64,000 bases of DNA, taken from Sphingomonadales bacterium Ga0077531. Its GTDB lineage: Bacteria; Pseudomonadota; Alphaproteobacteria; Sphingomonadales; Sphingomonadaceae. Within the stretch, counting starts at the first letter, position 1. Every line of letters starts with the position of its first letter. The stretch spans positions 62,001 to 126,000 of the forward strand of contig LNED01000034.1 of NCBI GenBank assembly GCA_001464915.1, in the 5' to 3' direction. The notes beneath the pieces were generated by a model. The model did no database searches. It saw only the letters and a program-made list of their open reading frames with translations, and was not told where the DNA came from. Below are positions 1-8,822 of this stretch, one piece after another. The position numbers and the translations under genes are program-made.

Positions 1-416
1 CCGGCCAGGTTGCCTTTCCCGGCGGCAAGATCGATCCGGGTGAGGACGCCATCACCGCCGCTCTGCGAGAGGCTGAGGAGGAACTCGCCCTGCCGCGCGA
101 TGCCGTGCGGGTGATCGGCGCCACCGATACCTACCACACTGGCACCGGCTTCATCATAACCCCGGTGCTGGGCGTAGTGCCGCCGGGCCTCACCCTTTCC
201 CCCAACCCAACCGAGGTTGAAGCGTGGTTCGAAGCGCCGCTCGCTATGTTGCTAGATCCGACCAGCTGGACGACGAACGAAGTGTTCTGGCGCGGAGCGA
301 ACCGGCGCTATCTTGAACTGGAGTGGCAGGGGTTCCGCATCTGGGGCGTCACTGCCGCGATCATCGCCAATCTGTCGCGGCGGATCGCGCTGGAGGGCTT
401 ACGCGATGCTGCTTGA
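1..416 (+). CDS. Nudix hydrolase, CoA pyrophosphatase-like (5' end missing)
   Basis: The reading frame is already open at base 3 and its last 137 residues are visible. The first residues hold a Nudix box, GGKIDPGED followed by REAEEEL, which fits the Mg-binding, pyrophosphate-cleaving signature except that the usual Gly after EE-x is Ala. The tail (VFWRGANRRYLELEWQG, then IWGVTAAII) resembles NudL/CoA pyrophosphatases, which hydrolyse coenzyme A and nucleoside diphosphate derivatives in the cytoplasm. The stop codon lies 11 bases inside the following cca gene, so the two are translationally coupled. Family assignment is firm. The CoA substrate is inferred from the tail and the neighbour. Confidence 0.85.
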   Translation, partial: GQVAFPGGKIDPGEDAITAALREAEEELALPRDAVRVIGATDTYHTGTGFIITPVLGVVPPGLTLSPNPTEVEAWFEAPLAMLLDPTSWTTNEVFWRGANRRYLELEWQGFRIWGVTAAIIANLSRRIALEGLRDAA

Positions 417-1590
417 TCTGGCCGATGCCGATTGGCCGCGCCGCGCCGGTCTGGCCGCGCTGACGGCTGCTTTGGGCGCGGACAACATTCGATGGGTGGG
501 CGGCGCGGTGCGTGACAGCTTGCTGGGCATGGACGTGCACGATGTCGATTGTGCCACGCTGCTGATGCCCGCCGAAGTGGTCGAACGTTGCGCCCGCGTT
601 GGCATCCGCACCGTCCCCACCGGGATCGAGCACGGCACTGTCACCGCGATCCTCAAGGATGGCCCGGTCGAAGTCACCACCCTGCGGCGTGATGTCGCCA
701 CCGATGGCAGGCGCGCGACCATCGCCTTTGCGAGCGACTGGCCCGAGGATGCTGCCCGGCGGGATTTCACGATCAATGCGCTCTATGCCCATCCCGAAAC
801 GCTGGTGATTGCCGACTATTTCGGTGGCCTGGATGATCTGGCCGCGCGCCGCGTGCGGTTCATCGGCGACCCCCGCGCTCGGATTGCCGAGGATCACCTG
901 CGGATCCTGCGCTATTACCGCTTTCAGGCGCGGTTCGGCGCGGCGCTTGACGATGTGGCGGAGGAAGCCTGCGCTGAATTGGCGCACACGCTCAAAGGCC
1001 TCAGCCGCGAACGGATCGCCGCCGAATTGCTGGCGCTGCTTGCCCTGCCCGATCCGCACGCGACGGTGGAGCGGATGCGGAGCAAGGGCGTGCTCGGCGT
1101 AATCCTGCCAGAGGCTTGCCCGGCGCATTTGGCCGCGCTCTCCCGGTTGATTGCGGCGGAAGCAGCACAAGGCTTCGCCCCCGATCCAGTGCGGCGGCTG
1201 GCAGCATTATTGCCTCCCTCACCCGATGTCGCTGAGACTGTGGCGGCGCGGTTGCGGCTATCCAAGGCTCAGCGCAATCGATTGGTCAGCGCGGCGGAAC
1301 GCACCGCGGCTGATGCCGACGATCCGCACACGCTCGCCTACCGCCTCACCCCGCCGCTCGCGATCGACCGCTTGCTGTTGCTGGGGAACGACGCCCGTAT
1401 TATCGCCGATTGGGCCGTGCCCGTATTCCCCTTGAAAGGCGGCGCGATTGTTGCCCGTGGGATCACCGCTGGCCCAGCAGTGGCGCGGCTGCTTCAGACG
1501 ATTGAGGCCCGCTGGGTGGCAGAAGGCTTCCCCAATGCCGCCCGGATCGAGGCGTTGCTGGCCGAGGAACTGGCAAAAATCATTCCCTGA
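406..1590 (+). CDS. cca: CCA tRNA nucleotidyltransferase
   Basis: This protein adds or repairs the 3'-terminal CCA of tRNAs. It is 394 residues long from the ATG at 406, which overlaps the Nudix gene. An open frame extends upstream to 313, but it would lie deep inside the Nudix gene, so I reject that start. Class II nucleotidyltransferase motifs are in order: GGAVRD (about 32-37), the metal-binding Asp pair DVD (46-48), TTLRRD (91-96) and the RRDFTINAL template-reading segment (about 118-126), followed by the helical neck and body with the EDHLRILRYYRF motif. The length matches alphaproteobacterial single-subunit enzymes. Confidence 0.95.
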   Translation: MLLDLADADWPRRAGLAALTAALGADNIRWVGGAVRDSLLGMDVHDVDCATLLMPAEVVERCARVGIRTVPTGIEHGTVTAILKDGPVEVTTLRRDVATDGRRATIAFASDWPEDAARRDFTINALYAHPETLVIADYFGGLDDLAARRVRFIGDPRARIAEDHLRILRYYRFQARFGAALDDVAEEACAELAHTLKGLSRERIAAELLALLALPDPHATVERMRSKGVLGVILPEACPAHLAALSRLIAAEAAQGFAPDPVRRLAALLPPSPDVAETVAARLRLSKAQRNRLVSAAERTAADADDPHTLAYRLTPPLAIDRLLLLGNDARIIADWAVPVFPLKGGAIVARGITAGPAVARLLQTIEARWVAEGFPNAARIEALLAEELAKIIP

Positions 1591-1841
1591 GCGCCCAAGC
1601 GGGGTGAACCGGGCCTTGGGGCCGATGGGCTGCACGTGATGCGGTTGTCACCTGCGTCTGGCGCGGGCTAGCTTGATCCTGCGGGTTCGAGTGCATCCGA
1701 TTGTTCTGCGCTCAACTCTATCCGGGCCTCACCCTCTGGACCAAGTTTACGGCTTATCAAGGCCGCCTAAACCCGCAAACCCCCGGTGATCTGGCCGTCC
1801 CCACGGCAAGATCGTAATTTTGTGTAACAAGGGAGAAATCG

Positions 1842-2366
1842 ATGAGAACCCTTAAGCTGGCGCTTCTTGCCACCGTGATTGCCGCAACCCCTATGGCCGC
1901 ATTCGCGCAAGACGTGGGCGCAACCATTTTCGGCAATGATGGCAACCCTATCGGCACTGTCGAACAGGCGGATGATAAAATCGTGGTGATCGACACTGGC
2001 AAGCACAAAGCCCCAGTTGGCGCCAACATGATCTACCAGAGCGAGGCAGGCCCCAGCCTCAACACCACCAAGGCCCAAATCGAAGCGATGATCGACAAGC
2101 AAGTCGCAGAAGCGGCAACCAAACGTGATGCTGCATTGGTCGAAGGTGCGGCGGTGATGTCAGTCAACGGCAATCCCACTGGCAAGCTGAAAAGCGTCGA
2201 TATGGCCAGTGATGCCATCATCCTCGAAAGTCCGACCGGCCTGGTGGCGCTGAAGAAGGAGCATTTCGCAGTCAACCCGCAAGGTCAGCTGATAGCGCTG
2301 TTCACGCGCGAACAAATCGCTGTCACAGCCGCAAGCGCCACCGCAGGAAGCGGCGGAGCGCAGTAA
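1842..2366 (+). CDS. Exported protein with duplicated PRC-barrel-like halves
   Basis: This is a 174-residue protein of unknown function. Residues 1-22 form a Sec signal peptide ending AFA-Q. The mature part contains two similar segments: one around 24-62 (GATIFGNDGNPIGTVEQ...VVIDTG) and one around 102-150 (AAVMSVNGNPTGKLKSV...IILESPTG). The pattern of a small beta-barrel turn followed by a V/I-rich strand resembles PRC-barrel-like domains, so I infer a periplasmic duplicated barrel. A Shine-Dalgarno-like AAGGGAG lies upstream of the ATG. It is a single gene ending in a strong terminator and convergent with parC. Confidence 0.75.
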   Translation: MRTLKLALLATVIAATPMAAFAQDVGATIFGNDGNPIGTVEQADDKIVVIDTGKHKAPVGANMIYQSEAGPSLNTTKAQIEAMIDKQVAEAATKRDAALVEGAAVMSVNGNPTGKLKSVDMASDAIILESPTGLVALKKEHFAVNPQGQLIALFTREQIAVTAASATAGSGGAQ

Positions 2367-2394
2367 CGCCTACGCCTTGGTCGGGGTCGCAATC

Positions 2395-2431
2395 GGGCCG
2401 CGGATGCTACCAAGGCGTCCGCGGCCCTTTT
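2395..2431 (+). terminator. Rho-independent terminator
   Basis: A perfect 10-bp stem (GGGCCGCGGA at 2395-2404 and TCCGCGGCCC at 2418-2427) with a 13-base loop is followed by TTTT. It sits 28 bases after the stop of the exported protein gene and just before the converging parC stop. The T-run serves the + strand only. Confidence 0.8.
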
Positions 2432-2436
2432 GCCTG

Positions 2437-4743
2437 TCAATCGAAGCGATTGTTCTTGGGGAAGCCTTGCGGCGGCATCCGTCCGGCGGCCCCGCGCGCG
2501 ACCTTCCACATCCGGATTTCGGTTTCGGTGCGAGTGCGTTCACCCGATCCGCCCATCTGCCAGCTCAGCCCGTCACCCAGCACAAAGGTGATTGCATCGG
2601 CCATGCCGCCATCGCGGTAACGCTGCAATTGCACCCCCTGCCCGCGCGTCATCACCGGTAGTTCTTCCAGATTGAATACCACCAGTTTGCGATTGTCGCC
2701 AACGCAGGCAACGTGATCGTGGGTCGGCGCAATCTCGCGGATCACGATCAGCCGTGCGCCATCTTTCAGGTTCACCACCTGCCGGCCCTTGCGCGTTTCG
2801 GCCAGCAGATCGTCCATCGCGGCGACAAAGCCCTTGCCGTGGCTTGAGGCAAGCAACAGCCGTCCGCCCGGACGATGCACCATCATGGCGCTGATCGAAG
2901 CCTCGCTTTCGAGGTCGATCATGGTGCGTGCCGGCTCGCCAAACCCGCGCGCGCCGGGCAGCTTGTCGCAGCCGAGCGTGTAGAACCGCCCATCAGATGC
3001 GGCCAGCAGTAGCTTGTCGGTGGTCTGCGCGTGGAGGATGAAGGCGAGCGCGTCGCCCTCCTTATATTTGAATTCCTGATCGAGCGGCACGTGGCCACTG
3101 GCCGCGCGGATCCAGCCTTTCTGGCTGAGGATCACCGTCACGGGCGCTTTTTCGATCATCGCGTCCATGCTGAATATGGCCGTCGGCGCGGCCTCGGCAA
3201 TCAGCGTGCGGCGGCGGCCCAGCAGGGTGTCTTCAGCGTAATCCTTGCGCAGCGCTTTCAGGTCACGCTTCAAGCGGGTGCGCTGTTTGGCGGGGCTTTC
3301 GAGCAAGGCGTTAAGGTCGGCTTCCTCGGCCAGTAATTCGTCCTGCTCCTTGCGCAGCTCCATTTCTTCGAGCTTGCGCAGGCTCCGCAGCCGCATGTTG
3401 AGGATCGCTTCGGCCTGCCGATCAGTCAGTTCGAATTCGGCCATCATCAACGGCTTGGGCTCATCCTCGGTGCGGATGATTTCGATCACCCGATCAAGGT
3501 TGAGGTAGGCAATGATGTAACCGCGCACCAGTTCCAGCCGCGATGCGATCTTGTCGAGCCGGTGCTGCGCGCGGCGTTGCAGAATGTCGATCTGCGCCCG
3601 CGTCCAGCTTTCCAGCAGCTCTTTCAGCCCCATCACCATCGGCGCGCGACCAAACCCCGGCTGGGTGTCGAGCACGTTTAAGTTGAGGCTGAAGCGTGTC
3701 TCAAGGTCGGTCAGCTTGAACAGGCTTTCCTTGAGCAGTTCCGGATCGACATTGCGGCTTTTGGGCGTGAGCACGATGCGGATCGCGGTGTCGCTTTCAT
3801 CGCGCACATCTTCAAGGATCGGCAGTTTGCGGTCGCCGATCAGCGCGGCGATCTGTTCAATCAGCTTGCCCTTGGGCACCTGATACGGGATTTCGGTGAT
3901 GACCAGCTGCCATTGCCCGCTGCCCAGCCGCTCGATCCCGGCGGCGATATCATCTGCGTCCTTAGCCTCGGGCGCGTGGAACTTGCCGCGCAAACGGAAC
4001 GCGCCGCGCCCGGTGCGATAGGCCTCGGCAATGCTCGCCGCACTGTCGACCACCTGCCCGCCGGTGGCAAAGTCCGGGCCGTGGAATAGCTGCATCAGCC
4101 GTTCGTGTTCGACATGCGGGTTGTCGATCAATTCCAGCGTCGCGTCGATGATCTCCGCGACATTGTGGCTGGGGATGCTGGTCGCCATGCCGACCGCAAT
4201 CCCGCTGGAACCGTTGGCGAGCAGGTTCGGGAAGATGCCGGGGAAAATCTCCGGTTCGATCTCTTCACCATTATACGTCGGGATGAAATCGACCGTACCT
4301 TCGTCCAAACCCGCCATCAGCGCGAGCGCGGTCTTGGTCATGCGGGCTTCGGTGTAACGGTAGGCCGCAGCGTTATCGCCATCGACATTGCCGAAGTTAC
4401 CCTGCCCCTCAACCAACGGATAACGCAGCGCAAAATCCTGCGCGAGGCGCACCATCGCGTCATAGACAGATGCATCGCCGTGCGGGTGATACTTGCCGAT
4501 CACATCGCCGACCACGCGCGCGGATTTCTTGAATGCGGAGGACGGATCCAGCTTCAACTGCCGCATCGCCCACAGCAACCGGCGGTGCACCGGCTTCAAT
4601 CCATCGCGCAGATCAGGCAGCGAACGCGCAGTGATCGTGGACAGCGCATAGACCAGATAACGTTCAGACAGCGCCGCATCGAAGGGCGCATCGACAATCG
4701 CATCAAAGCTGTCGTCAGGCGGGGTGATGACGGGATCGGACAT
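2437..4743 (-). CDS. parC: DNA topoisomerase IV subunit A
   Basis: ParC is the DNA-cleaving subunit of the topoisomerase that decatenates daughter chromosomes, working with ParE (not in this window). It is 768 residues long, normal for the family. The N-terminal winged-helix/tower region is clear: [15 protein letters not shown] (41-55), HPHGD (86-90), and the catalytic tyrosine in [10 protein letters not shown] (Tyr130). A coiled-coil-rich region follows, then a shortened C-terminal beta-pinwheel. ParC rather than GyrA is indicated by the short C-terminal domain and the missing GyrA box. The residue aligned with the quinolone-region Ser80 of E. coli ParC is Ala91, and the Glu84 position is Asp95. 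Confidence 0.95.
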   Translation of the reverse strand: MSDPVITPPDDSFDAIVDAPFDAALSERYLVYALSTITARSLPDLRDGLKPVHRRLLWAMRQLKLDPSSAFKKSARVVGDVIGKYHPHGDASVYDAMVRLAQDFALRYPLVEGQGNFGNVDGDNAAAYRYTEARMTKTALALMAGLDEGTVDFIPTYNGEEIEPEIFPGIFPNLLANGSSGIAVGMATSIPSHNVAEIIDATLELIDNPHVEHERLMQLFHGPDFATGGQVVDSAASIAEAYRTGRGAFRLRGKFHAPEAKDADDIAAGIERLGSGQWQLVITEIPYQVPKGKLIEQIAALIGDRKLPILEDVRDESDTAIRIVLTPKSRNVDPELLKESLFKLTDLETRFSLNLNVLDTQPGFGRAPMVMGLKELLESWTRAQIDILQRRAQHRLDKIASRLELVRGYIIAYLNLDRVIEIIRTEDEPKPLMMAEFELTDRQAEAILNMRLRSLRKLEEMELRKEQDELLAEEADLNALLESPAKQRTRLKRDLKALRKDYAEDTLLGRRRTLIAEAAPTAIFSMDAMIEKAPVTVILSQKGWIRAASGHVPLDQEFKYKEGDALAFILHAQTTDKLLLAASDGRFYTLGCDKLPGARGFGEPARTMIDLESEASISAMMVHRPGGRLLLASSHGKGFVAAMDDLLAETRKGRQVVNLKDGARLIVIREIAPTHDHVACVGDNRKLVVFNLEELPVMTRGQGVQLQRYRDGGMADAITFVLGDGLSWQMGGSGERTRTETEIRMWKVARGAAGRMPPQGFPKNNRFD

Positions 4744-4900
4744 GGTGCCCGTCTAGCAACCTGCGGGCGGTGCCGGGAGAGGGGTTTCCACAGAGAAAAG
4801 GTGCCCCAACGCATGTGCCGCCCGCTCTGCCCGCTTCCCGGGAACAGGCATGCCCCGCCGCCCATTGGTTTTTCAACAGGGCGACAACGGAGACAATAAC

Positions 4901-5434
4901 ATGCAACGCATCCTCATCATCGCCACCGACGGTTTTGAACAATCTGAATTGCTGCAACCCAAGCAGATGCTGGAGGAAGAGGGAGCTCAGACCACCATCG
5001 CCAGCCTTAAGCTAGGCGAAATCAAGGGCTGGGATCAGAAAGACTGGGGCAAAAGCGTCGCGGTCGACATCACGATCGATCAGGCCAAGGTTGGTGATTA
5101 CGATGCGCTGCTGCTGCCCGGCGGCCAGATGAATCCGGATATTCTACGAATGAACGCGGGCGTCATTGCTCTGATCAAGGCATTCGATGGCGCAAAAAAG
5201 CCGATTGCGGCGATCTGTCACGCGCCGTGGCTGCTGGCTGAAGCCGATCTGCTCAAGGGCCGCACCGTCACGTGCTGGCCATCGCTCCGCACAGACCTCG
5301 CCAATGCCGGGGCCGAAGTGGTTGACCGCGAAGTCGCCATTGACGGCAACCTGATCACCAGCCGCAAGCCCGATGATATTCCTGCCTTTGTCGAGGCGTT
5401 GATGGCGGCGCTCAATATGGAAATGGCGGACTAG
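4901..5434 (+). CDS. DJ-1/PfpI family protein (type 1 glutamine amidotransferase fold)
   Basis: This is a 177-residue cytoplasmic protein of the PfpI/YhbO group, members of which act as deglycases, glyoxalases or peptidases. The start is the ATG at 4901, which has GGAG eight bases upstream; the open frame reaches back to 4850 without a ribosome site. The fold signature is complete: MQRILIIATDGFEQSEL at the N-terminus with Glu13, LLLPGGQ (about 70-76), and the nucleophile elbow AAICHAPW with Cys106-His107. The elbow normally reads CHGPW, and the Gly to Ala change is tolerated in the family. The exact substrate cannot be read from sequence. Confidence 0.88.
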   Translation: MQRILIIATDGFEQSELLQPKQMLEEEGAQTTIASLKLGEIKGWDQKDWGKSVAVDITIDQAKVGDYDALLLPGGQMNPDILRMNAGVIALIKAFDGAKKPIAAICHAPWLLAEADLLKGRTVTCWPSLRTDLANAGAEVVDREVAIDGNLITSRKPDDIPAFVEALMAALNMEMAD

Positions 5435-5447
5435 AACGCCCAGCGGC

Positions 5448-5783
5448 TTACATTCGCCGCAAGTCGTTGCTTTGGGCGGGGATGGAGACGGTTAGCCCGT
5501 CCATCTCCGCCGTCAGCTCGATCTGGCACGACAGCCGCGAGGTGCGCCGCGCGCCGGCGGCGAAATCGAGCATGTCCTCTTCCTCCTCCGCCGCGGGCGG
5601 CAGGCGGTCGAACCATTCAGCCGCAACGATCACGTGGCAGGTCGAACACGCCATCTGTCCCTCGCAGGTGCCCTCCAACGGCAGCCCCGCAGCCTGGCCG
5701 ACGCGCAGCAGATTATCGCCGGGCTCACAGGCCGCGGCGACCGGGTTGCCGTGCGGATCAAGGAAGGTGATGGTAATACTCAC
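5448..5783 (-). CDS. 2Fe-2S ferredoxin, adrenodoxin/ISC type
   Basis: A 111-residue soluble electron carrier. Four cysteines (C40, C46, C49, C86) have the spacing C-x5-C-x2-C-x36-C of adrenodoxin and the Isc ferredoxin Fdx, which pass electrons to cytochrome P450 or to Fe-S assembly. The acidic stretch EEEEDMLDF (67-75) matches the partner-binding helix of that group. The ATG overlaps the upstream cysteine desulfurase stop by 4 bp (ATGA), so it is the last gene of the desulfurase transcript. That context favours a role in Fe-S cluster assembly over P450 reduction. Confidence 0.9.
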   Translation of the reverse strand: MSITITFLDPHGNPVAAACEPGDNLLRVGQAAGLPLEGTCEGQMACSTCHVIVAAEWFDRLPPAAEEEEDMLDFAAGARRTSRLSCQIELTAEMDGLTVSIPAQSNDLRRM

Positions 5784-6877
5784 AGGCCCTGCTCCTTGGC
5801 GGCGGACAATATTGCGGCGGCGGCGGTTTCGACGTCTTGCGCCGTGGTATAGCGCCCAAATCCCAGCCGAATAGAGGACTTTGCCTCTGCGTCGCTAAGG
5901 CCGATTGCGCGTAGCACATGGCTGGGCCGACCCGATCCGCTGGCACAGGCACTGCCCGCTGAGAACATCACCGTGCGGCAATCGGACATTAACCGGGCGA
6001 TGTCCAAGCCATCATGCCGCACATTCAAATTACCATGCCAGCGGTGTTCGGCGCTGCCATTCAACTCCCAAGCCGCGAAGGCTTCCCGCGCAATGTTCCA
6101 CAAATGTTTCACGTGAAACATATCGTCGACCATCCGCTCCTCAGCCACCTGCGCCGCTGCCCCAAACCCTGCGCAAAGCGCGGGCGAGAGGGTGCCTGAC
6201 CGCAGGCTAGCCTCCTGTCCGCCGCCCCAAAGCAAGGGTGCGGGCGGGCTGGCGTCGGGGCCAATCCAGAGCGCGCCGATGCCTTTGGGACCGTGCATCT
6301 TGTGGGCTGAGATCGCAATGTAATCGGCGGCGACCTCTACCGGCACTCTACCATAGGCCTGGACGGCATCTACCAGCACCCTAGCCCCCACCTGGCGCGC
6401 GAGTTCGACCACCGGGGCGAGCGGGTTGCGAACCCCGATTTCGTTATTGATCGCCATCACTGCGATGAGGCCGGTTTGCGGGGTGATCGCAGCTTGCAGC
6501 GCTCCGAGATCGGCGCGGCCATCAGGCACCACCGGGAGCACGGTGAACCGCCGCCCCTGCGCCTCGACCACCCGCGCGCAATCGAGCACGGCAGCGTGTT
6601 CGGTGGCGAAGGTAATGACATCGCCGGGCGTGCCTTGCAGCACCATGTTGAGGGCTTCCGTGGCGCCGGAGGTAAAGATGACTTTCCCGTCTTGGGGCAG
6701 CAGAGCCGCCACCCGCTCCCGCGCCGTCTCCACCGCCGCCGCCGCCATCCGGCCCATTCGGTGCGGGGAGTGCGGGTTGCCGAAGGTGTCGCTGTCCGGC
6801 CCGCCGAGCCAGCGCAACATCGCTTCGCGCGCTTCGCGCGCAAGCGGCGTGGTGGCTTGGTAGTCTAGGTAGATCAT
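5780..6877 (-). CDS. Cysteine desulfurase, NifS/IscS class (copy 1)
   Basis: This PLP enzyme removes sulfur from cysteine as an enzyme-bound persulfide for Fe-S clusters or thiolated cofactors. I start it at 6877 (365 aa), where AGGAGG precedes the ATG; the frame runs open to 7009 but that region is palindromic and not conserved-looking. Visible motifs are LDYQATTP (4-11), FTSGATEALN (68-77), INNEIG (143-148), the PLP lysine in SAHKMHGPKG (Lys193) and the persulfide cysteine in SAGSACASGSG (Cys311). Codons for MFHVKH (253-258) are a perfect parS site, described separately. It is coupled to the ferredoxin downstream. Confidence 0.92.
   Translation of the reverse strand: MIYLDYQATTPLAREAREAMLRWLGGPDSDTFGNPHSPHRMGRMAAAAVETARERVAALLPQDGKVIFTSGATEALNMVLQGTPGDVITFATEHAAVLDCARVVEAQGRRFTVLPVVPDGRADLGALQAAITPQTGLIAVMAINNEIGVRNPLAPVVELARQVGARVLVDAVQAYGRVPVEVAADYIAISAHKMHGPKGIGALWIGPDASPPAPLLWGGGQEASLRSGTLSPALCAGFGAAAQVAEERMVDDMFHVKHLWNIAREAFAAWELNGSAEHRWHGNLNVRHDGLDIARLMSDCRTVMFSAGSACASGSGRPSHVLRAIGLSDAEAKSSIRLGFGRYTTAQDVETAAAAILSAAKEQGL
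6105..6120. promoter_or_regulatory. parS centromere site (ParB binding)
   Basis: TGTTTCACGTGAAACA is an exact, fully palindromic match to the canonical chromosomal parS sequence bound by ParB. It lies inside the first cysteine desulfurase gene, where it encodes MFHVKH. A chance exact match to a given 16-mer in 64 kb is about 1 in 70,000. Chromosomal parS sites cluster near the replication origin, so this segment is probably origin-proximal even though parA and parB are not in view. Confidence 0.92.
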
Positions 6878-6890
6878 GGCCCGTCCTCCT

Positions 6891-6970
6891 CGCCCCGGGC
6901 TTGACCCGTGGGCCCGCTGCCTTCCTCGCAAAGCCTCAAGATAGCTGGGCCCCGGGTCAAGCCCGGGGCG
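6891..6970. repeat. Long inverted repeat (REP pair) between the two desulfurase genes
   Basis: The arm CGCCCCGGGCTTGACCCG at 6891-6908 is repeated inverted at 6953-6970, with matching GGGCCC continuations, giving a stem of about 24 bp with one bulge. Each arm is itself a REP-like unit of CCCCGGG / CCCGGGG around a TCAAG core. It fills the gap between the stop of desulfurase copy 2 and the ribosome site of copy 1, and could act as an attenuator or mRNA processing site. Confidence 0.75.
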
Positions 6971-6980
6971 GAGGTGAGGG

Positions 6981-8018
6981 TCAACATAGCGAAGCCCAAG
7001 CCGCCGCAAACCGCTGCAGGTCTTCGGGCGTGGTGTTCCACCCCAAACTCACCCGGATCGTCCGCGCCGCAACATCATCGGGCACACCAAAGGCATCGAG
7101 CACCCGGCTTTTCTTGAGCGTTCCGGACGAACAGGCGCTGCCCGCCGAGACAGCGAAGCCCATGGCGTCGAGCCGGATCAGCAGGGCTTGGGCGCTGATA
7201 GTGGGGTGGGCAACCGAGACAATGTGCGAGCATTGAAAGCCCGGTGCAATCACCTCACCGTGGCTGGAAAGTGTATTCCTGAAGTCGAAGTGCTGTTCGG
7301 CGGTGGTTGCCCAACTGTCCAGCCCTCCAGCTTCCAACGCCGCAACCATACCCAGCGCCCCAGGGAGATTTTCGGTGCCTTGCCGATAGCCGCGTTCGTG
7401 CCCGCCGACGGGGTCGATCAGGTTGAAATCCCGCAGCAGCAACGCGCCAATCCCTATCGGCCCGCCAAATTTGTGTGCGCTGATAACAAGCATATCGGCT
7501 TCGGGTAATGTAATCTTGCCCGCACTTTGTGAGCAATCGACGAGCAGTTGTCCGCCCCCAACTCGAACCGACTCCGCCAGCTTGCTTTGCACGTATGGCA
7601 TTAAATTCGTGCCAGTTTCGGAATTGATGTGCTGCACTGCCGCAAGTGCGCCTGCGTTGTTTGACAGCATTTCGGGATCAACTTCGCCGTCAGTGATCGG
7701 CACAACCTCCGCATCCGGCGCGGCCCGGAACACAGCGTCATGCTCCACCGCACTGACAATGCGCCGCTCAACCTTCGAACGGTTCAGCGCAATCCACAGC
7801 GCTTCACTCGCCCCGCTCGTAAAAATCAGCTCCCCCGTCCACCCCAGCGCCGCCTTGATCCGCTCGCGCGCATCTTCCAGCGCGGCGCGGGCCTTGCGGC
7901 CCTCGGCGTGGGGCGAGGACGGGTTGGCCCACAGCCGGAACCCATCGTCCATCGCCGCCTTGGCTTGGGGGCGCAGGGGCGAGGTTGCCGCGTGGTCGAG
8001 ATAGACCCGCTCAGCCAT
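6981..8018 (-). CDS. Cysteine desulfurase, NifS/IscS class (copy 2)
   Basis: A second, clearly different desulfurase of 345 residues, starting at the ATG at 8018 (MAERVYLDHAATSP). Motifs: LDHAATSPL (7-15), FTSGASEALW (66-75), the PLP lysine in SAHKFGGPIGIG (Lys183) and the persulfide cysteine in SAGSACSSGT (Cys296). Two changes separate it from copy 1: the loop after the PLP lysine is FGGP instead of MHGP, and NNEIG is replaced by NSETG. It is upstream of copy 1 on the same strand with a long inverted repeat between them. No IscU or SufE scaffold is adjacent, so the sulfur acceptor of each copy is unknown. Confidence 0.9.
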   Translation of the reverse strand: MAERVYLDHAATSPLRPQAKAAMDDGFRLWANPSSPHAEGRKARAALEDARERIKAALGWTGELIFTSGASEALWIALNRSKVERRIVSAVEHDAVFRAAPDAEVVPITDGEVDPEMLSNNAGALAAVQHINSETGTNLMPYVQSKLAESVRVGGGQLLVDCSQSAGKITLPEADMLVISAHKFGGPIGIGALLLRDFNLIDPVGGHERGYRQGTENLPGALGMVAALEAGGLDSWATTAEQHFDFRNTLSSHGEVIAPGFQCSHIVSVAHPTISAQALLIRLDAMGFAVSAGSACSSGTLKKSRVLDAFGVPDDVAARTIRVSLGWNTTPEDLQRFAAAWASLC

Positions 8019-8165
8019 TTGGGTCCCCCGATTCTGGCCCAAACTCCGGCGGCGTTGCTGCAACCGCGACAAAAAATTGCGAAATTACCATCGCGCCCTA
8101 TATAGAGCCCGCTTTCGCGTGCGCCACCCGGCAGCTTGCGGCTCCTCGATCAACAAGGTTTACCG

Positions 8166-8822
8166 ATGCCCTCAGTCATCTTCCCCGGCCCCGAAGGTCG
8201 TCTCGAAGGCCGTTTCTCCCCGCCGCCGCGCCCGCGTGCACCGGTGGCGATGATCCTGCATCCCCACCCCGAAGGCGGCGGCACGATGAACGACCGGATC
8301 GTGCAGCGGCTATACAAGACCTTTGCGGATCGCGGTTTTGCGACGCTGCGGTTCAATTTCCGCGGCGTGGGCCGTTCGCAAGGCAGCTTTGATTCCGGCA
8401 TCGGCGAACTTTCCGACGCAGCATCGGCGCTCGATTGGATTCAGTCGATCCACCCCGAAGCGCAGAGCACATGGATCGCGGGCTATTCGTTCGGCGCGCT
8501 GATCGGCATGCAGTTGCTGATGCGCCGCCCCGAAGTGCGCGGCTTCATCTCAGTCGCGCCGCCGGCCAATATGTATGACTTCAGCTTCCTCGCCCCCTGC
8601 CCCGCCTCGGGCATCTTCGTGCAGGGCGCGGCCGATACCGTGGTGCAGCCGATCGCGGTGCAGAAGCTGGTCGACAAGCTGCGCACGCAAAAGCACATCA
8701 CGATCCACCACGAAGAAATCCCGCGCGCCAACCACTTCTTCGAAAACGAGATCGAGGAATTGATGGGTTCGGTCGACAACTATCTGGATTTCCGGCTCTC
8801 GCCCGATTGTCCGATTAAGTAA
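8166..8822 (+). CDS. Alpha/beta hydrolase (COG2945-like)
   Basis: A cytoplasmic 218-residue serine hydrolase of unknown substrate. I use the ATG at 8166 (MPSVIFPGPEGRLEGRF), the usual family beginning; the frame extends to 8136 but adds nothing recognisable. The family motif HPHPEGGGTMNDRIV (32-46) precedes the nucleophile elbow GYSFG with Ser108, and the rest of the triad is probably Asp157 (GAADTVV) and His190 (RANHFF). It is transcribed away from the cysteine desulfurases; the same pairing recurs in other alphaproteobacteria, which hints at a link to Fe-S assembly but does not prove it. Confidence 0.85.
   Translation: MPSVIFPGPEGRLEGRFSPPPRPRAPVAMILHPHPEGGGTMNDRIVQRLYKTFADRGFATLRFNFRGVGRSQGSFDSGIGELSDAASALDWIQSIHPEAQSTWIAGYSFGALIGMQLLMRRPEVRGFISVAPPANMYDFSFLAPCPASGIFVQGAADTVVQPIAVQKLVDKLRTQKHITIHHEEIPRANHFFENEIEELMGSVDNYLDFRLSPDCPIK

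Noticed and set aside
4105..4899. 264-codon frame opposite parC
   Set aside because: Covered by strongly conserved ParC sequence on the minus strand; no motif.
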